From the NCBI GenBank assembly GCA_964017235.1, contig OZ024931.1, positions 127,297,530-127,361,529 on the forward strand: a stretch of 64,000 nucleotides of DNA. Reading direction: 5' to 3'. Under the pieces are notes generated by a model, which saw nothing but the letters and a program-made list of their open reading frames with translations, was not told where the DNA came from and ran no database searches. The DNA comes from Sabellastarte sp. h YS-2021. Its lineage: Eukaryota; Annelida; Polychaeta; Sabellida; Sabellidae. Positions 12,701-27,300 of the stretch are shown here, piece after piece. The stretch's first letter is position 1, and the number at the start of each line of letters is the position of its first letter. Both the position numbers and the translations under genes were made by a program.

Positions 12701-15700
12701 CACTGGTATACCAGATGTAATCCTAAAACCTATGCAATCAGATTTAGTAGGTGGCAAGTAATTTTTGGGCCAAATTTCAGACTTATAGACCAACATTTGA
12801 TACTGGTTTGGGCTGATTTATATCTATTTTTGGCTAATTTTACAACAATATTTTGGTGAAATAATTTCTGATTAGACATGTAATGCTCCAAATGTGCCTA
12901 AAATATCCTTACTAATTATTAAAACATGAATGAAATTAAATTTTGGCTTCAGATTGACAAAATTAGGATATACTTGATATTTCCACCTGAGGGGTGACCA
13001 AGGCCCCCCACACCCCGGAAATTGAAATTTTTAAAATGGCCCTCGAGTAGCCCAAACCAATACAAATTCATTCTTTGATATAAACTAAGTTTCCTGTGAA
13101 AATTTCAGCCAGATTGACCAACTTTAAGGGGTGTTTTGGGCTGATTTGGCATTTTATGAATACCTCGCCAACTACACTCCCTGAACCTGCACTTTGGGCT
13201 AGATATGTAATTCTGAAGGAACACACTACTAAAACTCATTTCAGTGGCGACTCCTGTGGGAAACAATATGGTTTTCAACCTTGAATCTACCTTAATTGAG
13301 AATATATCAGCATATCCTGATACAGCCATCTGAGGCTGTATTTTGGCCTTCCTGGACCACATATTACACATATGACACCACTGGTATACCAGATGTAATC
13401 CTAAAACCTATGCAATCAGATTTAGTAGGTGGCAAGTAATTTTTGGGCCAAATTTCAGACTTATAGACCAACATTTGATACTGGTTTGGGCTGATTTATA
13501 TCTATTTTTGGCTAATTTTACAACAATATTTTGGTGAAATAATTTCTGATTAGACATGTAATGCTCCAAATGTGCCTAAAATATCCTTACTAATTATTAA
13601 AACATGAATGAAATTAAATTTTGGCTTCAGATTGACAAAATTAGGATATACTTGATATTTCCACCTGAGGGGTGACCAAGGCCCCCCACACCCCGGAAAT
13701 TGAAATTTTTAAAATGGCCCTCGAGTAGCCCAAACCAATACAAATTCATTCTTTGATATAAACTAAGTTTCCTGTGAAAATTTCAGCCAGATTGACCAAC
13801 TTTAAGGGGTGTTTTGGGCTGATTTGGCATTTTATGAATACCTCGCCAACTACACTCCCTGAACCTGCACTTTGGGCTAGATATGTAATTCTGAAGGAAC
13901 ACACTACTAAAACTCATTTCAGTGGCGACTCCTGTGGGAAACAATATGGTTTTCAACCTTGAATCTACCTTAATTGAGAATATATCAGCATATCCTGATA
14001 CAGCCATCTGAGGCTGTATTTTGGCCTTCCTGGACCACATATTACACATATGACACCACTGGTATACCAGATGTAATCCTAAAACCTATGCAATCAGATT
14101 TAGTAGGTGGCAAGTAATTTTTGGGCCAAATTTCAGACTTATAGACCAACATTTGATACTGGTTTGGGCTGATTTATATCTATTTTTGGCTAATTTTACA
14201 ACAATATTTTGGTGAAATAATTTCTGATTAGACATGTAATGCTCCAAATGTGCCTAAAATATCCTTACTAATTATTAAAACATGAATGAAATTAAATTTT
14301 GGCTTCAGATTGACAAAATTAGGATATACTTGATATTTCCACCTGAGGGGTGACCTAGGCCCCCCACACCCCGGAAATTGAAATTTTTAAAATGGCCCTC
14401 GAGTAGCCCAAACCAATACAAATTCATTCTTTGATATAAACTAAGTTTCCTGTGAAAATTTCAGCCAGATTGACCAACTTTAAGGGGTGTTTTGGGCTGA
14501 TTTGGCATTTTATGAATACCTCGCCAACTACACTCCCTGAACCTGCACTTTGGGCTAGATATGTAATTCTGAAGGAACACACTACTAAAACTCATTTCAG
14601 TGGCGACTCCTGTGGGAAACAATATGGTTTTCAACCTTGAATCTACCTTAATTGAGAATATATCAGCATATCCTGATACAGCCATCTGAGGCTGTATTTT
14701 GGCCTTCCTGGACCACATATTACACATATGACACCACTGGTATACCAGATGTAATCCTAAAACCTATGCAATCAGATTTAGTAGGTGGCAAGTAATTTTT
14801 GGGCCAAATTTCAGACTTATAGACCAACATTTGATACTGGTTTGGGCTGATTTATATCTATTTTTGGCTAATTTTACAACAATATTTTGGTGAAATAATT
14901 TCTGATTAGACATGTAATGCTCCAAATGTGCCTAAAATATCCTTACTAATTATTAAAACATGAATGAAATTAAATTTTGGCTTCAGATTGACAAAATTAG
15001 GATATACTTGATATTTCCACCTGAGGGGTGACCAAGGCCCCCCACACCCCGGAAATTGAAATTTTTAAAATGGCCCTCGAGTAGCCCAAACCAATACAAA
15101 TTCATTCTTTGATATAAACTAAGTTTCCTGTGAAAATTTCAGCCAGATTGACCAACTTTAAGGGGTGTTTTGGGCTGATTTGGCATTTTATGAATACCTC
15201 GCCAACTACACTCCCTGAACCTGCACTTTGGGCTAGATATGTAATTCTGAAGGAACACACTACTAAAACTCATTTCAGTGGCGACTCCTGTGGGAAACAA
15301 TATGGTTTTCAACCTTGAATCTACCTTAATTGAGAATATATCAGCATATCCTGATACAGCCATCTGAGGCTGTATTTTGGCCTTCCTGGACCACATATTA
15401 CACATATGACACCACTGGTATACCAGATGTAATCCTAAAACCTATGCAATCAGATTTAGTAGGTGGCAAGTAATTTTTGGGCCAAATTTCAGACTTATAG
15501 ACCAACATTTGATACTGGTTTGGGCTGATTTATATCTATTTTTGGCTAATTTTACAACAATATTTTGGTGAAATAATTTCTGATTAGACATGTAATGCTC
15601 CAAATGTGCCTAAAATATCCTTACTAATTATTAAAACATGAATGAAATTAAATTTTGGCTTCAGATTGACAAAATTAGGATATACTTGATATTTCCACCT

Positions 15701-18700
15701 GAGGGGTGACCTAGGCCCCCCACACCCCGGAAATTGAAATTTTTAAAATGGCCCTCGAGTAGCCCAAACCAATACAAATTCATTCTTTGATATAAACTAA
15801 GTTTCCTGTGAAAATTTCAGCCAGATTGACCAACTTTAAGGGGTGTTTTGGGCTGATTTGGCATTTTATGAATACCTCGCCAACTACACTCCCTGAACCT
15901 GCACTTTGGGCTAGATATGTAATTCTGAAGGAACACACTGCTAAAACTCATTTCAGTGGCGACTCCTGTGGGAAACAATATGGTTTTCAACCTTGAATCT
16001 ACCTTAATTGAGAATATATCAGCATATCCTGATACAGCCATCTGAGGCTGTATTTTGGCCTTCCTGGACCACATATTACACATATGACACCACTGGTATA
16101 CCAGATGTAATCCTAAAACCTATGCAATCAGATTTAGTAGGTGGCAAGTAATTTTTGGGCCAAATTTCAGACTTATAGACCAACATTTGATACTGGTTTG
16201 GGCTGATTTATATCTATTTTTGGCTAATTTTACAACAATATTTTGGTGAAATAATTTCTGATTAGACATGTAATGCTCCAAATGTGCCTAAAATATCCTT
16301 ACTAATTATTAAAACATGAATGAAATTAAATTTTGGCTTCAGATTGACAAAATTAGGATATACTTGATATTTCCACCTGAGGGGTGACCAAGGCCCCCCA
16401 CACCCCGGAAATTGAAATTTTTAAAATGGCCCTCGAGTAGCCCAAACCAATACAAATTCATTCTTTGATATAAACTAAGTTTCCTGTGAAAATTTCAGCC
16501 AGATTGACCAACTTTAAGGGGTGTTTTGGGCTGATTTGGCATTTTATGAATACCTCGCCAACTACACTCCCTGAACCTGCACTTTGGGCTAGATATGTAA
16601 TTCTGAAGGAACACACTACTAAAACTCATTTCAGTGGCGACTCCTGTGGGAAACAATATGGTTTTCAACCTTGAATCTACCTTAATTGAGAATATATCAG
16701 CATATCCTGATACAGCCATCTGAGGCTGTATTTTGGCCTTCCTGGACCACATATTACACATATGACACCACTGGTATACCAGATGTAATCCTAAAACCTA
16801 TGCAATCAGATTTAGTAGGTGGCAAGTAATTTTTGGGCCAAATTTCAGACTTATAGACCAACATTTGATACTGGTTTGGGCTGATTTATATCTATTTTTG
16901 GCTAATTTTACAACAATATTTTGGTGAAATAATTTCTGATTAGACATGTAATGCTCCAAATGTGCCTAAAATATCCTTACTAATTATTAAAACATGAATG
17001 AAATTAAATTTTGGCTTCAGATTGACAAAATTAGGATATACTTGATATTTCCACCTGAGGGGTGACCTAGGCCCCCCACACCCCGGAAATTGAAATTTTT
17101 AAAATGGCCCTCGAGTAGCCCAAACCAATACAAATTCATTCTTTGATATAAACTAAGTTTCCTGTGAAAATTTCAGCCAGATTGACCAACTTTAAGGGGT
17201 GTTTTGGGCTGATTTGGCATTTTATGAATACCTCGCCAACTACACTCCCTGAACCTGCACTTTGGGCTAGATATGTAATTCTGAAGGAACACACTACTAA
17301 AACTCATTTCAGTGGCGACTCCTGTGGGAAACAATATGGTTTTCAACCTTGAATCTACCTTAATTGAGAATATATCAGCATATCCTGATACAGCCATCTG
17401 AGGCTGTATTTTGGCCTTCCTGGACCACATATTACACATATGACACCACTGGTATACCAGATGTAATCCTAAAACCTATGCAATCAGATTTAGTAGGTGG
17501 CAAGTAATTTTTGGGCCAAATTTCAGACTTATAGACCAACATTTGATACTGGTTTGGGCTGATTTATATCTATTTTTGGCTAATTTTACAACAATATTTT
17601 GGTGAAATAATTTCTGATTAGACATGTAATGCTCCAAATGTGCCTAAAATATCCTTACTAATTATTAAAACATGAATGAAATTAAATTTTGGCTTCAGAT
17701 TGACAAAATTAGGATATACTTGATATTTCCACCTGAGGGGTGACCTAGGCCCCCCACACCCCGGAAATTGAAATTTTTAAAATGGCCCTCGAGTAGCCCA
17801 AACCAATACAAATTCATTCTTTGATATAAACTAAGTTTCCTGTGAAAATTTCAGCCAGATTGACCAACTTTAAGGGGTGTTTTGGGCTGATTTGGCATTT
17901 TATGAATACCTCGCCAACTACACTCCCTGAACCTGCACTTTGGGCTAGATATGTAATTCTGAAGGAACACACTGCTAAAACTCATTTCAGTGGCGACTCC
18001 TGTGGGAAACAATATGGTTTTCAACCTTGAATCTACCTTAATTGAGAATATATCAGCATATCCTGATACAGCCATCTGAGGCTGTATTTTGGCCTTCCTG
18101 GACCACATATTACACATATGACACCACTGGTATACCAGATGTAATCCTAAAACCTATGCAATCAGATTTAGTAGGTGGCAAGTAATTTTTGGGCCAAATT
18201 TCAGACTTATAGACCAACATTTGATACTGGTTTGGGCTGATTTATATCTATTTTTGGCTAATTTTACAACAATATTTTGGTGAAATAATTTCTGATTAGA
18301 CATGTAATGCTCCAAATGTGCCTAAAATATCCTTACTAATTATTAAAACATGAATGAAATTAAATTTTGGCTTCAGATTGACAAAATTAGGATATACTTG
18401 ATATTTCCACCTGAGGGGTGACCAAGGCCCCCCACACCCCGGAAATTGAAATTTTTAAAATGGCCCTCGAGTAGCCCAAACCAATACAAATTCATTCTTT
18501 GATATAAACTAAGTTTCCTGTGAAAATTTCAGCCAGATTGACCAACTTTAAGGGGTGTTTTGGGCTGATTTGGCATTTTATGAATACCTCGCCAACTACA
18601 CTCCCTGAACCTGCACTTTGGGCTAGATATGTAATTCTGAAGGAACACACTACTAAAACTCATTTCAGTGGCGACTCCTGTGGGAAACAATATGGTTTTC

Positions 18701-21700
18701 AACCTTGAATCTACCTTAATTGAGAATATATCAGCATATCCTGATACAGCCATCTGAGGCTGTATTTTGGCCTTCCTGGACCACATATTACACATATGAC
18801 ACCACTGGTATACCAGATGTAATCCTAAAACCTATGCAATCAGATTTAGTAGGTGGCAAGTAATTTTTGGGCCAAATTTCAGACTTATAGACCAACATTT
18901 GATACTGGTTTGGGCTGATTTATATCTATTTTTGGCTAATTTTACAACAATATTTTGGTGAAATAATTTCTGATTAGACATGTAATGCTCCAAATGTGCC
19001 TAAAATATCCTTACTAATTATTAAAACATGAATGAAATTAAATTTTGGCTTCAGATTGACAAAATTAGGATATACTTGATATTTCCACCTGAGGGGTGAC
19101 CTAGGCCCCCCACACCCCGGAAATTGAAATTTTTAAAATGGCCCTCGCGTAGCCCAAACCAATACAAATTCATTCTTTGATATAAACTAAGTTTCCTGTG
19201 AAAATTTCAGCCAGATTGACCAACTTTAAGGGGTGTTTTGGGCTGATTTGGCATTTTATGAATACCTCGCCAACTACACTCCCTGAACCTGCACTTTGGG
19301 CTAGATATGTAATTCTGAAGGAACACACTGCTAAAACTCATTTCAGTGGCGACTCCTGTGGGAAACAATATGGTTTTCAACCTTGAATCTACCTTAATTG
19401 AGAATATATCAGCATATCCTGATACAGCCATCTGAGGCTGTATTTTGGCCTTCCTGGACCACATATTACACATATGACACCACTGGTATACCAGATGTAA
19501 TCCTAAAACCTATGCAATCAGATTTAGTAGGTGGCAAGTAATTTTTGGGCCAAATTTCAGACTTATAGACCAACATTTGATACTGGTTTGGGCTGATTTA
19601 TATCTATTTTTGGCTAATTTTACAACAATATTTTGGTGAAATAATTTCTGATTAGACATGTAATGCTCCAAATGTGCCTAAAATATCCTTACTAATTATT
19701 AAAACATGAATGAAATTAAATTTTGGCTTCAGATTGACAAAATTAGGATATACTTGATATTTCCACCTGAGGGGTGACCAAGGCCCCCCACACCCCGGAA
19801 ATTGAAATTTTTAAAATGGCCCTCGAGTAGCCCAAACCAATACAAATTCATTCTTTGATATAAACTAAGTTTCCTGTGAAAATTTCAGCCAGATTGACCA
19901 ACTTTAAGGGGTGTTTTGGGCTGATTTGGCATTTTATGAATACCTCGCCAACTACACTCCCTGAACCTGCACTTTGGGCTAGATATGTAATTCTGAAGGA
20001 ACACACTACTAAAACTCATTTCAGTGGCGACTCCTGTGGGAAACAATATGGTTTTCAACCTTGAATCTACCTTAATTGAGAATATATCAGCATATCCTGA
20101 TACAGCCATCTGAGGCTGTATTTTGGCCTTCCTGGACCACATATTACACATATGACACCACTGGTATACCAGATGTAATCCTAAAACCTATGCAATCAGA
20201 TTTAGTAGGTGGCAAGTAATTTTTGGGCCAAATTTCAGACTTATAGACCAACATTTGATACTGGTTTGGGCTGATTTATATCTATTTTTGGCTAATTTTA
20301 CAACAATATTTTGGTGAAATAATTTCTGATTAGACATGTAATGCTCCAAATGTGCCTAAAATATCCTTACTAATTATTAAAACATGAATGAAATTAAATT
20401 TTGGCTTCAGATTGACAAAATTAGGATATACTTGATATTTCCACCTGAGGGGTGACCTAGGCCCCCCACACCCCGGAAATTGAAATTTTTAAAATGGCCC
20501 TCGAGTAGCCCAAACCAATACAAATTCATTCTTTGATATAAACTAAGTTTCCTGTGAAAATTTCAGCCAGATTGACCAACTTTAAGGGGTGTTTTGGGCT
20601 GATTTGGCATTTTATGAATACCTCGCCAACTACACTCCCTGAACCTGCACTTTGGGCTAGATATGTAATTCTGAAGGAACACACTACTAAAACTCATTTC
20701 AGTGGCGACTCCTGTGGGAAACAATATGGTTTTCAACCTTGAATCTACCTTAATTGAGAATATATCAGCATATCCTGATACAGCCATCTGAGGCTGTATT
20801 TTGGCCTTCCTGGACCACATATTACACATATGACACCACTGGTATACCAGATGTAATCCTAAAACCTATGCAATCAGATTTAGTAGGTGGCAAGTAATTT
20901 TTGGGCCAAATTTCAGACTTATAGACCAACATTTGATACTGGTTTGGGCTGATTTATATCTATTTTTGGCTAATTTTACAACAATATTTTGGTGAAATAA
21001 TTTCTGATTAGACATGTAATGCTCCAAATGTGCCTAAAATATCCTTACTAATTATTAAAACATGAATGAAATTAAATTTTGGCTTCAGATTGACAAAATT
21101 AGGATATACTTGATATTTCCACCTGAGGGGTGACCTAGGCCCCCCACACCCCGGAAATTGAAATTTTTAAAATGGCCCTCGAGTAGCCCAAACCAATACA
21201 AATTCATTCTTTGATATAAACTAAGTTTCCTGTGAAAATTTCAGCCAGATTGACCAACTTTAAGGGGTGTTTTGGGCTGATTTGGCATTTTATGAATACC
21301 TCGCCAACTACACTCCCTGAACCTGCACTTTGGGCTAGATATGTAATTCTGAAGGAACACACTACTAAAACTCATTTCAGTGGCGACTCCTGTGGGAAAC
21401 AATATGGTTTTCAACCTTGAATCTACCTTAATTGAGAATATATCAGCATATCCTGATACAGCCATCTGAGGCTGTATTTTGGCCTTCCTGGACCACATAT
21501 TACACATATGACACCACTGGTATACCAGATGTAATCCTAAAACCTATGCAATCAGATTTAGTAGGTGGCAAGTAATTTTTGGGCCAAATTTCAGACTTAT
21601 AGACCAACATTTGATACTGGTTTGGGCTGATTTATATCTATTTTTGGCTAATTTTACAACAATATTTTGGTGAAATAATTTCTGATTAGACATGTAATGC

Positions 21701-23672
21701 TCCAAATGTGCCTAAAATATCCTTACTAATTATTAAAACATGAATGAAATTAAATTTTGGCTTCAGATTGACAAAATTAGGATATACTTGATATTTCCAC
21801 CTGAGGGGTGACCTAGGCCCCCCACACCCCGGAAATTGAAATTTTTAAAATGGCCCTCGAGTAGCCCAAACCAATACAAATTCATTCTTTGATATAAACT
21901 AAGTTTCCTGTGAAAATTTCAGCCAGATTGACCAACTTTAAGGGGTGTTTTGGGCTGATTTGGCATTTTATGAATACCTCGCCAACTACACTCCCTGAAC
22001 CTGCACTTTGGGCTAGATATGTAATTCTGAAGGAACACACTACTAAAACTCATTTCAGTGGCGACTCCTGTGGGAAACAATATGGTTTTCAACCTTGAAT
22101 CTACCTTAATTGAGAATATATCAGCATATCCTGATACAGCCATCTGAGGCTGTATTTTGGCCTTCCTGGACCACATATTACACATATGACACCACTGGTA
22201 TACCAGATGTAATCCTAAAACCTATGCAATCAGATTTAGTAGGTGGCAAGTAATTTTTGGGCCAAATTTCAGACTTATAGACCAACATTTGATACTGGTT
22301 TGGGCTGATTTATATCTATTTTTGGCTAATTTTACAACAATATTTTGGTGAAATAATTTCTGATTAGACATGTAATGCTCCAAATGTGCCTAAAATATCC
22401 TTACTAATTATTAAAACATGAATGAAATTAAATTTTGGCTTCAGATTGACAAAATTAGGATATACTTGATATTTCCACCTGAGGGGTGACCTAGGCCCCC
22501 CACACCCCGAAAATTGAAATTTTTAAAATGGCCCTCGAGTAGCCCAAACCAATACAAATTCATTCTTTGATATAAACTAAGTTTCCTGTGAAAATTTCAG
22601 CCAGATTGACCAACTTTAAGGGGTGTTTTGGGCTGATTTGGCATTTTATGAATACCTCGCCAACTACACTCCCTGAACCTGCACTTTGGGCTAGATATGT
22701 AATTCTGAAGGAACACACTACTAAAACTCATTTCAGTGGCGACTCCTGTGGGAAACAATATGGTTTTCAACCTTGAATCTACCTTAATTGAGAATATATC
22801 AGCATATCCTGATACAGCCATCTGAGGCTGTATTTTGGCCTTCCTGGACCACATATTACACATATGACACCACTGGTATACCAGATGTAATCCTAAAACC
22901 TATGCAATCAGATTTAGTAGGTGGCAAGTAATTTTTGGGCCAAATTTCAGACTTATAGACCAACATTTGATACTGGTTTGGGCTGATTTATATCTATTTT
23001 TGGCTAATTTTACAACAATATTTTGGTGAAATAATTTCTGATTAGACATGTAATGCTCCAAATGTGCCTAAAATATCCTTACTAATTATTAAAACATGAA
23101 TGAAATTAAATTTTGGCTTCAGATTGACAAAATTAGGATATACTTGATATTTCCACCTGAGGGGTGACCTAGGCCCCCCACACCCCGGAAATTGAAATTT
23201 TTAAAATGGCCCTCGAGTAGCCCAAACCAATACAAATTCATTCTTTGATATAAACTAAGTTTCCTGTGAAAATTTCAGCCAGATTGACCAACTTTAAGGG
23301 GTGTTTTGGGCTGATTTGGCATTTTATGAATACCTCGCCAACTACACTCCCTGAACCTGCACTTTGGGCTAGATATGTAATTCTGAAGGAACACACTACT
23401 AAAACTCATTTCAGTGGCGACTCCTGTGGGAAACAATATGGTTTTCAACCTTGAATCTACCTTAATTGAGAATATATCAGCATATCCTGATACAGCCATC
23501 TGAGGCTGTATTTTGGCCTTCCTGGACCACATATTACACATATGACACCACTGGTATACCAGATGTAATCCTAAAACCTATGCAATCAGATTTAGTAGGT
23601 GGCAAGTAATTTTTGGGCCAAATTTCAGACTTATAGACCAACATTTGATACTGGTTTGGGCTGATTTATATC

Positions 23673-23929
23673 GATTTTTGGCTTATTTTACAACAATATT
23701 TTGGTGAAATAATTTCTAATTAGACATGTAATGCTCCAAATGTGCCTAAAATATCCTTACTAATTATTAAAACATGAATGAAATTAAATTTTGGCTTCAG
23801 ATTGACAAAATTAGGATATACTTGATATTTCCACCTGAGGGGCGACCTAGGCCCCCCACACCCCGGAAATTGAAATTTTTAAAATGGCCCTCGAGTAGCC
23901 CAAACCAATACAAATTCATTCTTTGAAAA
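23673..23929. repeat. Most diverged stretch of satellite monomer
   Basis: Six substitutions from the consensus fall within 257 bp (23673, 23684, 23718, 23843, 23927, 23929), whereas most monomers show zero to two. The changes at 23927 and 23929 turn gatata into gaaaaa. The unit appears to have escaped homogenisation, and it lies just before the trimeric higher-order block. Confidence 0.7.
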
Positions 23930-24347
23930 AAACTAAGTTTCCTGTGAAAATTTCAGCCAGATTGACCAACTTTAAGGGGTGTTTTGGGCTGATTTGGCAT
24001 TTTATGAATACCTCGCCAACTACACTCCCTGAACCTGCACTTTGGGCTAGATATGTAATTCTGAAGGAACACACTACTAAAACTCATTTCAGTGGCGACT
24101 CCTGTGGGAAACAATATGGTTTTCAACCTTGAATCTACCTTAATTGAGAATATATCAGCATATCCTGATACAGCCATCTGAGGCTGTATTTTGGCCTTCC
24201 TGGACCACATATTACACATATGACACCACTGGTATACCAGATGTAATCCTAAAACCTATGCAATCAGATTTAGTAGGTGGCAAGTAATTTTTGGGCCAAA
24301 TTTCAGACTTATAGACCAACATTTGATACTGGTTTGGGCTGATTTAT

Positions 24348-27300
24348 GTCTATTTTTGGCTAATTTTACAACAATATTTTGGTGAAATAATTTCTGATTA
24401 GACATGTAATGCTCCAAATGTGCCTAAAATATCCTTACTAATTATTAAAACATGAATGAAATTAAATTTTGGCTTCAGATTGACAAAATTAGGATATACT
24501 TGATATTTCCACCTGAGAGGTGACCTAGGCCCCCCACACCCCGGAAATTGAAATTTTTAAAATGGCCCTCGAGTAGCCCAAACCAATACAAATTCATTCT
24601 TTGATATAAACTAAGTTTCCTGTGAAAATTTCAGCCAGATTGACCAACTTTAAGGGGTGTTTTGGGCTGATTTGGCATTTTATGAATACCTCGCCAACTA
24701 CACTCCCTGAACCTGCACTTTGGGCTAGATATGTAATTCTGAAGGAACACACTACTAAAACTCATTTCAGTGGCGACTCCTGTGGGAAACAATATGGTTT
24801 TCAACCTTGAATCTACCTTAATTGAGAATATATCAGCATATCCTGATACAGCCATCTGAGGCTGTATTTTGGCCTTCCTGGACCATATATTACACATATG
24901 ACACCACTGGTATACCAGATGTAATCCTAAAACCTATGCAATCAGATTTAGTAGGTGGCAAGTAATTTTTGGGCCAAATTTCAGACTTATAGACCAACAT
25001 TTGATACTGGTTTGGGCTGATTTATATCTATTTTTGGCTAATTTTACAACAATATTTTGGTGAAATAATTTCTGATTAGACATGTAATGCTCCAAATGTG
25101 CCTAAAATATCCTTACTAATTATTAAAACATGAATGAAATTAAATTTTGGCTTCAGATTGACAAAATTAGGATATACTTGATATTTCCACCTGAGGGGTG
25201 ACCTAGGCCCCCCACACCCCGGAAATTGAAATTTTTAAAATGGCCCTCGAGTAGCCCAAACCAATACAAATTCATTCTTTGATATAAACTAAGTTTCCTG
25301 TGAAAATTTCAGCCAGATTGACCAACTTTAAGGGGTGTTTTGGGCTGATTTGGCATTTTATGAATACCTCGCCAACTACACTCCCTGAACCTGCACTTTG
25401 GGCTAGATATGTAATTCTGAAGGAACACACTACTAAAACTCATTTCAGTGGCGACTCCTGTGGGAAACAATATGGTTTTCAACCTTGAATCTACCTTAAT
25501 TGAGAATATATCAGCATATCCTGATACAGCCATCTGAGGCTGTATTTTGGCCTTCCTGGACCACATATTACACATATGACACCACTGGTATACCAGATGT
25601 AATCCTAAAACCTATGCAATCAGATTTAGTAGGTGGCAAGTAATTTTTGGGCCAAATTTCAGACTTATAGACCAACATTTGATACTGGTTTGGGCTGATT
25701 TATATCTATTTTTGGCTAATTTTGCAACAATATTTTGGTGAAATAATTTCTGATTAGACATGTAATGCTCCAAATGTGCCTAAAATATCCTTACTAATTA
25801 TTAAAACATGAATGAAATTAAATTTTGGCTTCAGATTGACAAAATTAGGATATACTTGATATTTCCACCTGAGGGGTGACCAAGGCCCCCCACACCCCGG
25901 AAATTGAAATTTTTAAAATGGCCCTCGAGTAGCCCAAACCAATACAAATTCATTCTTTGATATAAACTAAGTTTCCTGTGAAAATTTCAGCCAGATTGAC
26001 CAACTTTAAGGGGTGTTTTGGGCTGATTTGGCATTTTATGAATACCTCGCCAACTACACTCCCTGAACCTGCACTTTGGGCTAGATATGTAATTCTGAAG
26101 GAACACACTACTAAAACTCATTTCAGTGGCGACTCCTGTGGGAAACAATATGGTTTTCAACCTTGAATCTACCTTAATTGAGAATATATCAGCATATCCT
26201 GATACAGCCATCTGAGGCTGTATTTTGGCCTTCCTGGACCACATATTACACATATGACACCACTGGTATACCAGATGTAATCCTAAAACCTATGCAATCA
26301 GATTTAGTAGGTGGCAAGTAATTTTTGGGCCAAATTTCAGACTTATAGACCAACATTTGATACTGGTTTGGGCTGATTTATGTCTATTTTTGGCTAATTT
26401 TACAACAATATTTTGGTGAAATAATTTCTGATTAGACATGTAATGCTCCAAATGTGCCTAAAATATCCTTACTAATTATTAAAACATGAATGAAATTAAA
26501 TTTTGGCTTCAGATTGACAAAATTAGGATATACTTGATATTTCCACCTGAGAGGTGACCTAGGCCCCCCACACCCCGGAAATTGAAATTTTTAAAATGGC
26601 CCTCGAGTAGCCCAAACCAATACAAATTCATTCTTTGATATAAACTAAGTTTCCTGTGAAAATTTCAGCCAGATTGACCAACTTTAAGGGGTGTTTTGGG
26701 CTGATTTGGCATTTTATGAATACCTCGCCAACTACACTCCCTGAACCTGCACTTTGGGCTAGATATGTAATTCTGAAGGAACACACTACTAAAACTCATT
26801 TCAGTGGCGACTCCTGTGGGAAACAATATGGTTTTCAACCTTGAATCTACCTTAATTGAGAATATATCAGCATATCCTGATACAGCCATCTGAGGCTGTA
26901 TTTTGGCCTTCCTGGACCATATATTACACATATGACACCACTGGTATACCAGATGTAATCCTAAAACCTATGCAATCAGATTTAGTAGGTGGCAAGTAAT
27001 TTTTGGGCCAAATTTCAGACTTATAGACCAACATTTGATACTGGTTTGGGCTGATTTATATCTATTTTTGGCTAATTTTACAACAATATTTTGGTGAAAT
27101 AATTTCTGATTAGACATGTAATGCTCCAAATGTGCCTAAAATATCCTTACTAATTATTAAAACATGAATGAAATTAAATTTTGGCTTCAGATTGACAAAA
27201 TTAGGATATACTTGATATTTCCACCTGAGGGGTGACCTAGGCCCCCCACACCCCGGAAATTGAAATTTTTAAAATGGCCCTCGAGTAGCCCAAACCAATA

